Part shown: positions 17,000 through 25,240 of the stretch, in pieces
Layout: every line of letters begins with the position of its first letter
Position numbering within the stretch: the first letter of the stretch is position 1
From: Actinospica durhamensis
GTDB lineage: Bacteria; Actinomycetota; Actinomycetes; Streptomycetales; Catenulisporaceae
Direction: 5' to 3'
DNA: 53,405 bases
Assembly: GCF_018139695.1 (NCBI RefSeq)
Contig: NZ_JAGSOG010000025.1
Location: forward strand, 1-53,405
Position numbers and translations under genes: made by a program
Notes under the pieces: generated by a model
The model's input: the letters and a program-made list of their open reading frames with translations, nothing else
What the model was told of the DNA's origin: nothing
Databases searched by the model: none

Positions 17000-17895
17000 T
17001 AGCGGTGGTCCACCGACACGGCCCCGACCTCGACCATCTCATTCGTCAGCGTGCCCACCTGGTCGATGGCCACCGTGACCACATCGCCCGGCAGCAGCCC
17101 CTCACCCAGCGGCGGGACGATGCCGGTACCGGTGGACAGCACCGCTCCATCGGGGTACTCATCCCCCCGGAACAGCCACTGCGCCAGCTCCGTATACGTC
17201 CGCTTCATCGCCGAGGTACGGGCCTGCCCTGCGAACGCCACCGCGCCGGCTCGACGGATCTCCATCGTCACGGCCAGGTCCTCGGGCTCTGCGATGGTCC
17301 ACCACGGGACGATGCCCGGCGAGAGTACGCAGCTGCCGGTGTAGAGCTTGGCCTGCGGCAGGTAGATCGGATTCTGTGCCTCGATCCCACGCGCGGTCAC
17401 GTCGTTGCACACCAGCGCCCCGACGATTTCGGCGTGCCGATTGAGCACGAGCGCCAGCTCCGGCTCGGCCACCGAGTCATCGCAGTCCCGGCGGATCCCC
17501 GCGGGCTGTCCGTCCGTCACCACCCGCCAGGCCGGCGCCTTGAAGAACAGCTCAGGACGCTCCGCCTCGTACACGTCCTGATAGACCAGTTGGTGCCGAG
17601 ACTCCTCGACCCGGGCCGAGCGCGACCGCAGATAGGTCACGCCCGCTCCCCACACCTCGGTCCGCCCGTCGATCGGCGCCAGCAACGCCACGTCCGACAA
17701 CAGCCGACCGCTACCGGTGCCGCCACCACCACCGCCACCGGCGGCCTCCTCGACCAGCCGTCGCATCTCAGACAACGGATACTGCAGCAGCGTGGCCATG
17801 TCGGGCACCGGCAGCCGGTGCACGACGTCGCCGTCGAGCAGCCCGACCTGCGCCTGACCTGCGCCGGCATCCTCGACGTAGCGGACAAGATTCAC
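16999..17895 (-). CDS. Fumarylacetoacetate-hydrolase family protein
   Basis: 298 residues. GTG at 17895 (GGGGA about 5 bases upstream) starts VNLVRYVEDAG. The catalytic FAH domain has the metal-binding acidic residues in SVAEPELALVLN and GALVCNDVTARGIE, then NPIYLPQAKLYTGSCVLSPGIVP and STGTGIVPP. This is closest in style to the 2-dehydro-3-deoxy-D-arabinonate dehydratase-like branch (AraD1) of the family, involved in sugar-acid or aromatic degradation. A seven-glycine linker after residue ~60 is unusual and probably a slippage product. The stop codon touches the palindromic repeat downstream. Confidence 0.85.
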   Translation of the reverse strand: MNLVRYVEDAGAGQAQVGLLDGDVVHRLPVPDMATLLQYPLSEMRRLVEEAAGGGGGGGTGSGRLLSDVALLAPIDGRTEVWGAGVTYLRSRSARVEESRHQLVYQDVYEAERPELFFKAPAWRVVTDGQPAGIRRDCDDSVAEPELALVLNRHAEIVGALVCNDVTARGIEAQNPIYLPQAKLYTGSCVLSPGIVPWWTIAEPEDLAVTMEIRRAGAVAFAGQARTSAMKRTYTELAQWLFRGDEYPDGAVLSTGTGIVPPLGEGLLPGDVVTVAIDQVGTLTNEMVEVGAVSVDHR

Positions 17896-17983
17896 GATGA
17901 TCCCCAGCCCTCGGTCCTCGGTACAGACACCGTATCGCCTGTACCACTGCCGCCCCGCGGGTAGACGCCTGAGGGACTGGAAC

Positions 17984-18505
17984 TCAACGCGCGACGGCCT
18001 GCGCGATCTGCGCGGCGGCCTGGGCGGGGGTGAGGTGTGTGGTGTCGATGACCTCTGCTTCGCGGTGGAGCCAGGTGCGGGCGGCCTCCGCGTAGGGCTC
18101 GAGGTACTGGAGACGGAACTCGGAGGGACCCATGATTCCGTCCCCTGCGATGCGGCCGCGGAGGGTGTCGTGGTCGGCGTGCAGGACGAAGTGCCGCACC
18201 GGAATGGCATGGTGGGCGAGACCCGCGCTGATCTCGCGCCAGTACGCCTCGACCAGCACCGTCATCGGCATCACCAGCGTGCCGCCGGTGTAGTCGAGCA
18301 CACGGCGCGCGGTCTCGACGACGAGCGGACGCCACGGATCCCAGTGCTGGAAGTTGTCCGTGTCCGGCAGCCCCGGCTTGATGTCCATGAGCGTCTCGCC
18401 GACCTTCTCGGCGTCGAGGACACGCGAATCCGGAATCAGTTGCTGCACAAGTCTGCTGGTCGTGGTCTTCCCCGCGCCGTGGGTGCCGTTGAGCCATACG
18501 ATCAT
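17984..18505 (-). CDS. TmrB-like P-loop ATPase
   Basis: 173 residues from ATG 18505. Walker A is GTHGAGKTT near residues 7-15; LDAEKVGETLMDI and a C-terminal lid with LRGRIAGD give it the shape of a small nucleoside-kinase-like P-loop protein. The closest recognised relatives are tunicamycin-resistance TmrB-like proteins, which protect by binding or modifying the drug. The Shine-Dalgarno is weak. It may be co-transcribed with the FAA-hydrolase gene 88 bases downstream, but no functional link is obvious. Confidence 0.8.
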   Translation of the reverse strand: MIVWLNGTHGAGKTTTSRLVQQLIPDSRVLDAEKVGETLMDIKPGLPDTDNFQHWDPWRPLVVETARRVLDYTGGTLVMPMTVLVEAYWREISAGLAHHAIPVRHFVLHADHDTLRGRIAGDGIMGPSEFRLQYLEPYAEAARTWLHREAEVIDTTHLTPAQAAAQIAQAVAR

Positions 18506-18594
18506 GGCACCGCAATCTACCGCCGTCCACGCTCCCACGCTTGGCTCCGGTGGCGCCGCGGTGATGTCCGCTGCCCCCTCCTCCCCCGCCGCTG

Positions 18595-19137
18595 CTACTG
18601 CGACGCCTCGGGCGCCACGGAGTCCAGGTAGCTGCTGAACGTCTGCAGATCCCAGGACTGGTCGTAGCGCTGCCCGTTGACGAAGAACGTCGGGGTGCCG
18701 TTGGCGCCCGAGCGCAACGCACTTTCCAGGTCCGCCTCGACGCGCTTGCGGGTGGCACCCTGGACGAGGGCCTGTTCGACGGCCTCGGCGTCCGCGCCCG
18801 CCTGCCGCGCGTAGTCGAGCAGGGCGTCGTCCTGCAGGTTCTGCTGGTTCTCGTACAGCAGGTCGTGCATCGGCCAGAACCGGTCTTGCAGCGCGGCCGC
18901 CTCGGCGGCTTCGGCGGCGTGCTGGGCGTGCGGGTGCATGTCGGCCAGCGGCAGGTTGCGGAAGACGAACCGCAGCCTCAGGCCGAACCGGTTGATCAGC
19001 TCCTTGGTGACCGGGTAGGCCTGGCCGCAGTACGGACATTCGTAGTCTCCGTACTCCACCACGGTGATCGGCGCGTCGTCCGGACCGATCACGTGGTCCG
19101 CCGGGCCGACCGGCACGGTGAGCGTTCCCTGCGCCAT
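18595..19137 (-). CDS. DsbA-family thioredoxin-fold oxidoreductase
   Basis: 180 residues. ATG at 19137 overlaps the stop of the peroxiredoxin gene (TGATG). The active site is Cys34-Pro-Tyr-Cys37 in EYGDYECPYCGQAYP, with an inserted helical domain and the cis-proline segment GTPTFFVNG. No signal peptide is visible, so it acts in the cytosol, unlike periplasmic DsbA, and is likely the reductase partner of the coupled peroxiredoxin. Confidence 0.9.
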   Translation of the reverse strand: MAQGTLTVPVGPADHVIGPDDAPITVVEYGDYECPYCGQAYPVTKELINRFGLRLRFVFRNLPLADMHPHAQHAAEAAEAAALQDRFWPMHDLLYENQQNLQDDALLDYARQAGADAEAVEQALVQGATRKRVEADLESALRSGANGTPTFFVNGQRYDQSWDLQTFSSYLDSVAPEASQ

Positions 19138-19622
19138 CACAAAGCCTCCACTGCTCGCAGGGCGCCGTCGACCCCCGGGTTGACATCGACCGGGGAGACG
19201 TAGCTCCAGGCGATGGCGCCGGATCGATCGACGACGAACAAAGCCCGCTCGGTCGTCCCGTCCTCGAACCGGTAGACGCCGTAGTCGCGGGCGACCTGGC
19301 CCTTGGGATGGAAGTCGGCCAGCAGGGGGAACCCGAATCCCCGGTCCGCCCCGAACGCGGTGTGCGACCACGCGCTGTCGACCGAGATCCCGAGCAGCTT
19401 CGCGTCACCCCGGTCGAACAGGCCCGAGGCAGCCTGGAACATCGACAGCTCGTCCCCGCACACCGGACTCCAGTCGCCCGGATAGAAGATCAGGACCGCG
19501 GTCGAACCGAGCTCCGAGAGCGTCACGTTCTGGTCGGGGGCCGAGGCGAGCGTGAAATCCGGAGCCCGCGCGCCGGCCGACAGCGGACTGCTCGGTTCTG
19601 GCCGCTGGTTCCTGGTGGTCAC
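19137..19622 (-). CDS. Peroxiredoxin (AhpC/TSA family)
   Basis: 161 residues; GTG at 19622 is chosen because the family fold begins right after (APDFTLASAPDQNVTLSEL), and the upstream open frame is repeat-encoded. The peroxidatic Cys is in FYPGDWSPVCGDELSMF, where the usual Thr of TxxC is Ser. GISVDSAWSHTAF and LLADFHPKGQVARDYGVY are conserved blocks. There is no obvious resolving Cys, which fits a 1-Cys, AhpE-like enzyme recycled by another thiol protein, plausibly the overlapping DsbA-like product. Confidence 0.88.
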   Translation of the reverse strand: MTTRNQRPEPSSPLSAGARAPDFTLASAPDQNVTLSELGSTAVLIFYPGDWSPVCGDELSMFQAASGLFDRGDAKLLGISVDSAWSHTAFGADRGFGFPLLADFHPKGQVARDYGVYRFEDGTTERALFVVDRSGAIAWSYVSPVDVNPGVDGALRAVEAL

Positions 19623-19943
19623 AAGCCCTACCTCTCGACAGAACGGCGTGGTGTGAGCCAGGCCCGGCTGCTCTGGGACGACCTTGAGCTGGCTGCTCTG
19701 GGACGACCCTAAGAGCGTCCTGGTCATGCCGCATGTTCGGATCGGCGGCGGCTGACCGCCATCCGGCTCATCCTGGCCCCAGGTCAGCGAGCTCATGCCG
19801 CGCATCCGGACATTCGGACATCCACGCATCCACGCATCCGGGCATCCACGCATCCGGGCGCCCGCGCGCCCGGCGCGCCCGGGGCAGCCGGCACTGATCA
19901 CCGAGCGGCTGCGGCGGGCGCCGGGCCCGGGTCGGTCCCGCGC
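19623..19943. other. 321-base spacer rich in tandem repeats
   Basis: It holds a duplicated GGCTGCTCTGGGACGACC (about 19664-19708) and a run of 8-bp units (19801-19880). The peroxiredoxin promoter should be at the 5' part of the minus strand. No gene was seen. Confidence 0.6.
19801..19880. repeat. 8-bp minisatellite (about ten units)
   Basis: The stretch resolves into consecutive octamers CGCATCCG, GACATTCG, GACATCCA, CGCATCCA, CGCATCCG, GGCATCCA, CGCATCCG, GGCGCCCG, CGCGCCCG and GCGCGCCC. The phase is kept throughout while the units drift toward pure G/C. Confidence 0.8.
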
Positions 19944-20402
19944 CTACGCCGGGGTGGACGCCACGGCGGAGGCGAAGTCAGGGGCCACGCCCAGTTGGGT
20001 GAGCATGACGCTGAGGCCGACGTAGCAGTTGAACTCCTTGATCTTGCCGTCTTCGATGTACCAGAAGTCCGCGGTCGGGATGTCGAGCTTGGCGCCGGTC
20101 GGCGCGACGATGCCGGCGGGGGTGGGGAACGGTCCGGTGAAGGTGCCGCGGATGGAGAGTTCGACGGTGACGACGTCGCCGACGACGTGCACCCGGTGTA
20201 GTTCGCGGTGCACGTCGGGGGCGAGCGCGCCCATGAAGGCGACCAGGTCGCCGAGGTGCTCGCCGCGGTAGCTCTCGCCGGCGACGACGTTGTTGAAGAC
20301 GCCGTCCTCGGCGAACAGGTCCTTGAAGCCCTCGATGTCCAGGACGCTGCCCTCGGCCGCGTGGTACGCCGCCCGGACCACGGCCTCTGCGTCGGTGCTC
20401 AT
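19944..20402 (-). CDS. SnoaL-like/NTF2-fold protein
   Basis: 152 residues, ATG at 20402 with GGGGAG four bases upstream. The sequence follows the alpha+beta cone fold of SnoaL-like proteins: AEAVVRAAYHAAEGSVLD, LFAEDGVFNN, GEHLGDLVAFMGALAPD, FWYIEDGKIKEFNCY. These bind or transform small hydrophobic molecules, but no specific activity can be assigned. The promoter region contains half-sites identical to the palindrome in front of the neighbouring TetR gene, which suggests joint regulation. Confidence 0.8.
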   Translation of the reverse strand: MSTDAEAVVRAAYHAAEGSVLDIEGFKDLFAEDGVFNNVVAGESYRGEHLGDLVAFMGALAPDVHRELHRVHVVGDVVTVELSIRGTFTGPFPTPAGIVAPTGAKLDIPTADFWYIEDGKIKEFNCYVGLSVMLTQLGVAPDFASAVASTPA

Positions 20403-20448
20403 GGCTCTCCCCTTCCAAGCTTCCAGCCTTGCGGAAATAAAATCGAAC

Positions 20449-20500
20449 GCTTGATTTAATTGAAGCCCACGGGATGCCGCCTTGTCAAGCGGTCGTTTGA
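20449..20500. promoter_or_regulatory. TetR-type half-sites in the SnoaL promoter
   Basis: GCTTGA-TTTAAT-TGAAGC (20449-20466) is a one-mismatch version of the palindrome at 21180-21201 with the same 6-base spacer. TCAAGCG (20485-20491) and CGTTTGA (20494-20500) flank the minus-strand TTGACA, a consensus -35. Confidence 0.55.
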
Positions 20501-20519
20501 ATATCTTGTCCGGCGGGTG

Positions 20520-21161
20520 TTAGCGCAGGTCAGCTGGGGAAGAGTAGCCGTGGAAGGCACCGGCGACGACGGGGGTGAGCAGGGGCTCGATCTGCTCGAC
20601 GGGGGTGGAGGCCAGTTCGGCGCCGATGGGGGCCAGGGCGAGCCAGTTGAGCAGGCCGGCGGCGCAGCGGGTCCGGAAGGCCAGCTCTTCTTGCTCGACT
20701 CCGGGCAGGTTCGCCGCCAGCACCTTGACGGCGTCCTCCCGGCTGCGCGCGAACTTGCTGCTCAGCCGCTCCCACCCCTCGGGCGGATCGATCCCGACCC
20801 GCGCCACGGTCCGCATCACGGCCAGGTCGCGCCCCCCGGCCGCGAGCGCGTGCACCATCGGGCGGGCGAAGGCCGCGGCCACCTGCTCGAGCGTCGAGGT
20901 CGGCTCGAGGGAGCCGAGTGCCTGGATCTGGGCGTCGAGGTACTGCTCCAGCGCGTGCTCGATCGCCGCGTCGCACAGTCCCTTGAGCGATCCGAAGTGG
21001 TAGCTCACGGCGGAGACGTTGGCTCCGGCGTTGGCCGTGATCTCACGGAGCGTCAGGCCTTCCGGGCCGCGTTCCGCCAGCTGGTCCAAGGCGGCCGCGA
21101 TCAGACTGTCCCGGGTCCGCCGACCGGCCTCACGACGTCCGTCCGCCCGTTCCGTCTGCAT
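20520..21161 (-). CDS. TetR family regulator
   Basis: 213 residues. HTH: REITANAGANVSAVSYHFGSLKGL after TRDSLIAAALDQLAERG; the NVSAVSYHFG variant and long C-terminus match the PsrA/CerR-like TetR_C group. No Shine-Dalgarno precedes ATG 21161. Instead TTGACA (minus strand) lies inside the palindrome 21180-21201, so the protein likely shuts off its own -35. Related half-sites in front of the SnoaL-like gene make that gene its probable target. The 117-base gap to that gene has unusually low GC. Confidence 0.88.
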   Translation of the reverse strand: MQTERADGRREAGRRTRDSLIAAALDQLAERGPEGLTLREITANAGANVSAVSYHFGSLKGLCDAAIEHALEQYLDAQIQALGSLEPTSTLEQVAAAFARPMVHALAAGGRDLAVMRTVARVGIDPPEGWERLSSKFARSREDAVKVLAANLPGVEQEELAFRTRCAAGLLNWLALAPIGAELASTPVEQIEPLLTPVVAGAFHGYSSPADLR

Positions 21162-21179
21162 GGGAGGAACTCAAACAGA

Positions 21180-21201
21180 CGCTTGACTTCAGTGTCAAGC
21201 G
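21180..21201. promoter_or_regulatory. TetR autoregulatory palindrome
   Basis: Perfect 8-bp arms CGCTTGAC and GTCAAGCG with spacer TTCAGT. The right arm read on the minus strand contains TTGACA, the likely -35 of the TetR promoter. Confidence 0.7.
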
Positions 21202-21297
21202 CCGAGCGAGGGCCGCGAGCGGGGTCGAGCGGGTGGTCGGGGCCGCGCGCGAGCACGAAGGCCGCGCCGACCGAGCTGATATGTCAGGATGCGAAGT

Positions 21298-22014
21298 ATG
21301 GGATTCTTCGACGCATTTCCGGTGCCGGAGCCGCCCGAGCCGCCCCGGCGGGCTCCGGCGCGCGCCTGGCGTGACCCGGGACGCAACGTCATGCCGGTGA
21401 CGCTCGTGGTGGACGGGCTGTTGGTGCGCAGGCCCGAATTCGCGGTGTTCCTCAACGACTTCCGGGTGTACCGGTCCGGGTTCGCATTCGCGGTCAATGT
21501 CCTGCGAAAGCCGCGGCGGCCGGGCGAGGACCATGACCGGCGGACCGAGAGTCCGTTCGATCATCCCCGCAGGGTCTTGGGAAGCGAGGCGAAAGTCCGA
21601 CGGGATCTGCAGTTCGGGGTGCGGTTCGCCGATGGACGGGGCGCCGCGATCGGGCCCGGGCTGGTTCCGCCGCACGCGCGGGGCTCGCGGCCCGAGCCGC
21701 CCCTGATCAGCATGCGCGGCGGACACGGGGGCAACGGGTATTGGCAGCAGGCGCTCTGGGTCTGGGGGCTGCCCGAGGAGGGAGACGTCGATCTCGTCTA
21801 CTCGTGGGCGGCCGAGGACGTCGCTGAGGCGCGGCTCTCCCTGGATGGTGATGCGTTGCGTGAGGGGGCCGGACGGGCTGCGGTGCTCTGGGAGGAGACC
21901 GAGGAACTGGAGGAACAGCTCGACGAACCCGAGGAGCCCGAAGGGCGACAGGAGTCGAAAGTCCGGCAGACGACGGCACAGCAGGCGAAGGAGGACGGGG
22001 ATGCGGCGCGTTGA
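21298..22014 (+). CDS. Unknown protein, first of a tandem paralogous pair
   Basis: 238 residues; ATG 21298 preferred over ATG 21289 on spacing. Unrecognised family. Visible blocks: MGFFDAFPVPEPPEPPRR, VDGLLVRRPEFAVFLNDFRVYRSGFAF, FGVRFADGRGAAIGP, LWVWGLPEEGDVDLVYSWAAED, and a C-terminal Glu-rich/Gln-rich tail (~residues 200-238). The same blocks recur in the next gene, whose ATG lies 14 bases before this stop. The fold looks all-beta, cytosolic, with no membrane segments. The pair is probably co-expressed and may form a heteromer. No function is assigned. Confidence 0.75.
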   Translation: MGFFDAFPVPEPPEPPRRAPARAWRDPGRNVMPVTLVVDGLLVRRPEFAVFLNDFRVYRSGFAFAVNVLRKPRRPGEDHDRRTESPFDHPRRVLGSEAKVRRDLQFGVRFADGRGAAIGPGLVPPHARGSRPEPPLISMRGGHGGNGYWQQALWVWGLPEEGDVDLVYSWAAEDVAEARLSLDGDALREGAGRAAVLWEETEELEEQLDEPEEPEGRQESKVRQTTAQQAKEDGDAAR

Positions 22015-22693
22015 GCGGGTGCAGCGGCCCAGAAGGCTGGAAGCGGGCAGCGGGGTCAGTACGGCCGTCGCCTACGCCGGGCCGCGGCCCACGTGGGTGT
22101 CGGAGAACGAACGCGCCGTTCCGGTGGACATCCCGCTGGACAGGGTGCTGATCGACACGGCCGACCTCGTCGCGTTCGTCGCGGCGGTGCACGTCTATCC
22201 CTCGGGGTTCCTCTTCACGCTCAGCAGCCAGTTGCGACCGACCGCGTCCGCCGAGGCCGAGGAGGCCTTCGCGCAGGAGTTCTCGTTCGGCGGGCGCCAC
22301 CACGTTCCCGCGGCGCAGGCGGAGCGCTCGCTGCGGGTCGGCGTGCGGTTCGCCGACGGCCGCGGCGCTGCGCTGAACCCGAACTTCCGCTGGCTGGGGC
22401 ATTTCGATGCGGATCAGGCCGCGCTGCCGCTGGTGCGCACGGGCCGTACGTCCAGCGACACCGCGATGGCCGACTGCGAGATCTGGGTGGTGGGGCTGCC
22501 CGCAGAGGGGGATGTGGAGTTGTTCTATCGCTGGCTGACGCTCGGTGTGCCGGAGGCGTCGATCGCGATCGACGGCGACGCGCTGCGCTCGGCCGCGGCT
22601 CGCGCGGTGGTGCTCTGGGACGAGCCGGCGGCCGAGAAGCCGCAGCCGCCGGAGACTCCGGAGAACCCGGGAACGCCGGAGCCCCCGGCCTGA
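22001..22693 (+). CDS. Unknown protein, second of a tandem paralogous pair
   Basis: 230 residues; ATG 22001 with GGAGG upstream overlaps the previous gene by 14 bases. Shared with its neighbour: LIDTADLVAFVAAVHVYPSGFLFTL, VGVRFADGRGAALNP, IWVVGLPAEGDVELFYRW, and IDGDALRSAAARAVVLWDE. The C-terminus is Pro/Glu-rich (PPETPENPGTPEPPA). It is an ancient duplication rather than a recent one, as similarity is limited to motifs. Function unknown; converges with a methyltransferase gene. Confidence 0.75.
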   Translation: MRRVERVQRPRRLEAGSGVSTAVAYAGPRPTWVSENERAVPVDIPLDRVLIDTADLVAFVAAVHVYPSGFLFTLSSQLRPTASAEAEEAFAQEFSFGGRHHVPAAQAERSLRVGVRFADGRGAALNPNFRWLGHFDADQAALPLVRTGRTSSDTAMADCEIWVVGLPAEGDVELFYRWLTLGVPEASIAIDGDALRSAAARAVVLWDEPAAEKPQPPETPENPGTPEPPA

Positions 22694-22718
22694 AACGACG
22701 GCCGGTGGCCGCGAGGGG

Positions 22719-23384
22719 TTATCGCTCGGTGTCGGCCGGGGGGCGGGCGAGGCCGGCGAGCAGGGTGTCTCCGACCGGGGAGACCTCGGCCGACCAGCCG
22801 AGGGCGGTGAGGCTGTCGCGGATGTCTTGTTCGTCGCGGAAGACCTTCACCACGCGGTACTCCCGGCCGTCCTCGAGGCGACGGGACACGCTGGGCACCG
22901 AGGCGTCGGCCAGTACCTGTTCGCTCGCGGCCTCGCCTCGGCCGGTGTCGAAGAACACGACGGCGCCGCCGGGGGCGACCGCCTGCGCGACCGTGTCCCA
23001 GAACGCGGCGAACCTGGCCGGCGGCACGTGGGAGAGCCAGAAGCCGAAGAACACCGTGTCGTAGCGGCGCTCCGGCCGCCAGGCGAACAGATCGGCCTCG
23101 GTGAAGGAGACCGCGTCGTGCGGCACCCGCTCGCGGGCCAGCGCCAGCGCCTCCGGGGAGGCGTCGAGCGCGGTGACCGAGCGGGCGCGCTCGGCCAGCC
23201 GTGCGGTCCACGCCCCGGTGCCACAGGCGAGCTCCAGCACGTCGCCGTGGATCGGCATCCGCTCGAGCACGGGGAGCAGCTCCCGCCAGTCGTCACGCTG
23301 TTCGTAGAGCAGGTCGTACTCCCCGGCGCGGGCCTGGTAGTAGGCGATCTGCTCCTGAATCAATCCCTCGTCTGTGCCGTCCAT
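22719..23384 (-). CDS. Class I SAM-dependent methyltransferase
   Basis: 221 residues from ATG 23384. SAM-binding motif I VLELACGTGAWTARLA, motif II acidic residue in VTALDASPEALALAR, and FTEADLFAWRPERRYDTVFFGFWLSHVPP as motifs III-IV identify a methyltransferase_11/25-type domain. The N-terminal YYQARAGEYDLLYEQRDDW is common in small-molecule methyltransferases. Substrate not inferable. Confidence 0.88.
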   Translation of the reverse strand: MDGTDEGLIQEQIAYYQARAGEYDLLYEQRDDWRELLPVLERMPIHGDVLELACGTGAWTARLAERARSVTALDASPEALALARERVPHDAVSFTEADLFAWRPERRYDTVFFGFWLSHVPPARFAAFWDTVAQAVAPGGAVVFFDTGRGEAASEQVLADASVPSVSRRLEDGREYRVVKVFRDEQDIRDSLTALGWSAEVSPVGDTLLAGLARPPADTER

Positions 23385-23444
23385 GCAGGTCAGCCTAGCC
23401 GCTGCGGCACGAGGCGGGTGAACCGGCCTGGGTCCGCGGCCGCC

Positions 23445-23480
23445 GGCAACGTCGGCAACGTCGGCAGCATTGGCAACGCA
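23445..23480. repeat. 9-bp tandem repeat
   Basis: Four units: GGCAACGTC twice, GGCAGCATT, GGCAACGCA, lying between the divergent methyltransferase and DUF6817-like genes. Confidence 0.7.
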
Positions 23481-23537
23481 CCCGCGACGCAGAATGATGA
23501 GATCTTGAGGACGGTAAGCGGTGAGGGTGAGGGTGCG

Positions 23538-24065
23538 ATGACGGTGACGGCGGTGGAGTTGCTGGAGGCCGCGGGGGCGGCGCGGATCGAGCATCCGGGC
23601 GGCACGCTGCTGGACCACCTGAAGCGGGTCGAGGCCGTGCTCGATACCTGGGGCGCGCGACCGGCATTGGCTTCGGCCGGGCTGTGCCACGCCTTCTACG
23701 GCACCGACGGCTTCCCCACCTCGCTGCTGGAGCTGGAGCATCGGGCCGCATTGGCGGAGGCGATCGGGGCCGAAGTCGAGGACCTGGTCTACTTCTATGC
23801 CTCCTGCGACCGCAAGGCCAGCTATCGGGGGCTGGCCGAGCAGGACGGGCTCTTCCGCGACCGGTTCACCGGAGCCGAGTTCCCGCCCACCGCGCAGCAG
23901 CGCCGGGACTTCGCCGAACTGACCGCCGCCAACGAGCTGGATCTGGCCGCCGTCAACCCCGATATCCGTGCCCGGTACGGGTCGGGCCTGCGCACGCTGT
24001 TCGGTCGCTGGCGGCCGCTGCTGTCCGCACCGGCCTGGGCCCACTGCCGTGACGTGCTGGGCTGA
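23538..24065 (+). CDS. HD-like small protein (DUF6817-type)
   Basis: 175 residues; ATG 23538 follows GAGGGTGAGGG. The pattern HPGGTLLDHLKRVEAVLDTWGA, then ASAGLCHAFYGTDGF, then AEVEDLVYFYASCDR resembles a degenerate HD phosphohydrolase helix bundle; I recall it as the DUF6817 family, but the function is unknown. Divergent from the methyltransferase, convergent with a lipoprotein gene 15 bases away. Confidence 0.7.
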   Translation: MTVTAVELLEAAGAARIEHPGGTLLDHLKRVEAVLDTWGARPALASAGLCHAFYGTDGFPTSLLELEHRAALAEAIGAEVEDLVYFYASCDRKASYRGLAEQDGLFRDRFTGAEFPPTAQQRRDFAELTAANELDLAAVNPDIRARYGSGLRTLFGRWRPLLSAPAWAHCRDVLG

Positions 24066-24080
24066 ATCGGGCCGAGGAAC

Positions 24081-24962
24081 TCAGCCTCCTGCATTACGGT
24101 CGGCGGTCAGGAAGGTTCCCGCGCTGAGCGCGGCGGTGCCGGTGCACGGGGCGTCGGTCGGCGCGGCCCAGGCCCGCGTCACGGCCGAGTCCGAGGTGCC
24201 GGCCGAGCCGCCGCCGACCCAGGAGGCCTGGATCCAGCGGTAGCTCACGTAGATGCAGCCGCCTGCGGGCTGGGGCACCGCGAGTGCGGCGTCGGGCCGG
24301 TGCTGAACGGCGTCCGTGCCGGTGGCGAAGTCCGCGGCGGTGACGTCGGCGAGGCCGGGCGGAGCGGGCGGCGCGATGGCGCCGGCGGGGGTGCTGAACT
24401 CGAACAGGTGCACGGCCGCGGCCAGCGTCGTCGGGACGGTCTTCGTCGTGATCGTCGAGTCGTAGCGCGCCGCGGCGATCTGCACGCTGATCTGCCGCGT
24501 GGCCGTCGCCTGCGCGAGCCCGGTCGTGAGCGAGGACGGGCAGGTGACCTGCGACTCGGTGCCGCTGTAGCCGTAGTACCCGACGGTGTAGGTGAAACAG
24601 CCGATGCCCGAGGGCTTCATGTCCGTCTCGCCCTGCATGCTGTCGCGGACGCTGCCGCCGCCGAGGACGACGGACAGGGTGAGTTTCTGCGAGGACCCCG
24701 CGGCTCCGGACAGGCTCGCGTCCGTGACGTAGCCGCCGCCGTAGTTCGTGATGACCGCCATGACGTCGCCCTGGGTCTGCGGCCCGGACGCGGAGGAGTT
24801 CGAGAGCATCGTCGCCACGTATCCGGCTCGCGCCAGGGTGTTCTGGTCCGGAGTGCCGCTGACCATCATCGGAGCGCAGCCGCTGACCGACGCGGCGATC
24901 AGCCCCACGGTGGCGGCGGCGGCGAGTACGGCCGGACCTGTGGCGAGTCGTCCGAGTATCAC
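24081..24962 (-). CDS. Putative secreted lipoprotein of unknown function
   Basis: 293 residues from GTG 24962 with AGGGGG upstream. A type II signal peptide (hydrophobic AVLAAAATVGLIAASV) ends in the lipobox SVSG-Cys29, so the mature protein is lipid-anchored outside the membrane. The rest is Gly/Ser/Thr/Ala-rich with four to five Cys, compatible with disulfides, and no recognised domain. Its promoter region faces the FxsABCT operon (divergent). Confidence 0.8.
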   Translation of the reverse strand: MILGRLATGPAVLAAAATVGLIAASVSGCAPMMVSGTPDQNTLARAGYVATMLSNSSASGPQTQGDVMAVITNYGGGYVTDASLSGAAGSSQKLTLSVVLGGGSVRDSMQGETDMKPSGIGCFTYTVGYYGYSGTESQVTCPSSLTTGLAQATATRQISVQIAAARYDSTITTKTVPTTLAAAVHLFEFSTPAGAIAPPAPPGLADVTAADFATGTDAVQHRPDAALAVPQPAGGCIYVSYRWIQASWVGGGSAGTSDSAVTRAWAAPTDAPCTGTAALSAGTFLTADRNAGG

Positions 24963-25136
24963 GAGTCCCCCTTCGACGTACGGGGCCCGGTGTCCTCGCG
25001 ATCACCGGGAGCCCGCAGCAAGTATCCAGGATCACGGGGGTCGCGCCGCGCCGCGCCCGGCCCGGCGGCGGATCCGGGGGGACGGGCCGGGCCGCCGGCG
25101 AGAACGTGAAAGCCCTGGGAGGAGCCGGTGGAGAGC

Positions 25137-25165
25137 GTGACAGATGCCTGAATCAGCTCTAGTCT
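25137..25165 (+). promoter_or_regulatory. Candidate promoter of the fxs operon
   Basis: GTGACA (25137-25142), 17-base spacer, TAGTCT (25160-25165), about 75 bases before fxsA. The rest of the 275-base divergent spacer is G/C-rich without an obvious operator. Confidence 0.45.
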
Positions 25166-25240
25166 GGGATCGGGATTCGGGGTACCGGTCCTTCAAGGCC
25201 GCGATCGGCCGGGAATCGCCATTCCTCCGGGGAGAACATG

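Noticed and set aside
19795-19901. Longer N-terminus for the peroxiredoxin (start at 19901)
   Set aside because: The added residues are encoded by the octamer repeat and are not part of the thioredoxin fold.
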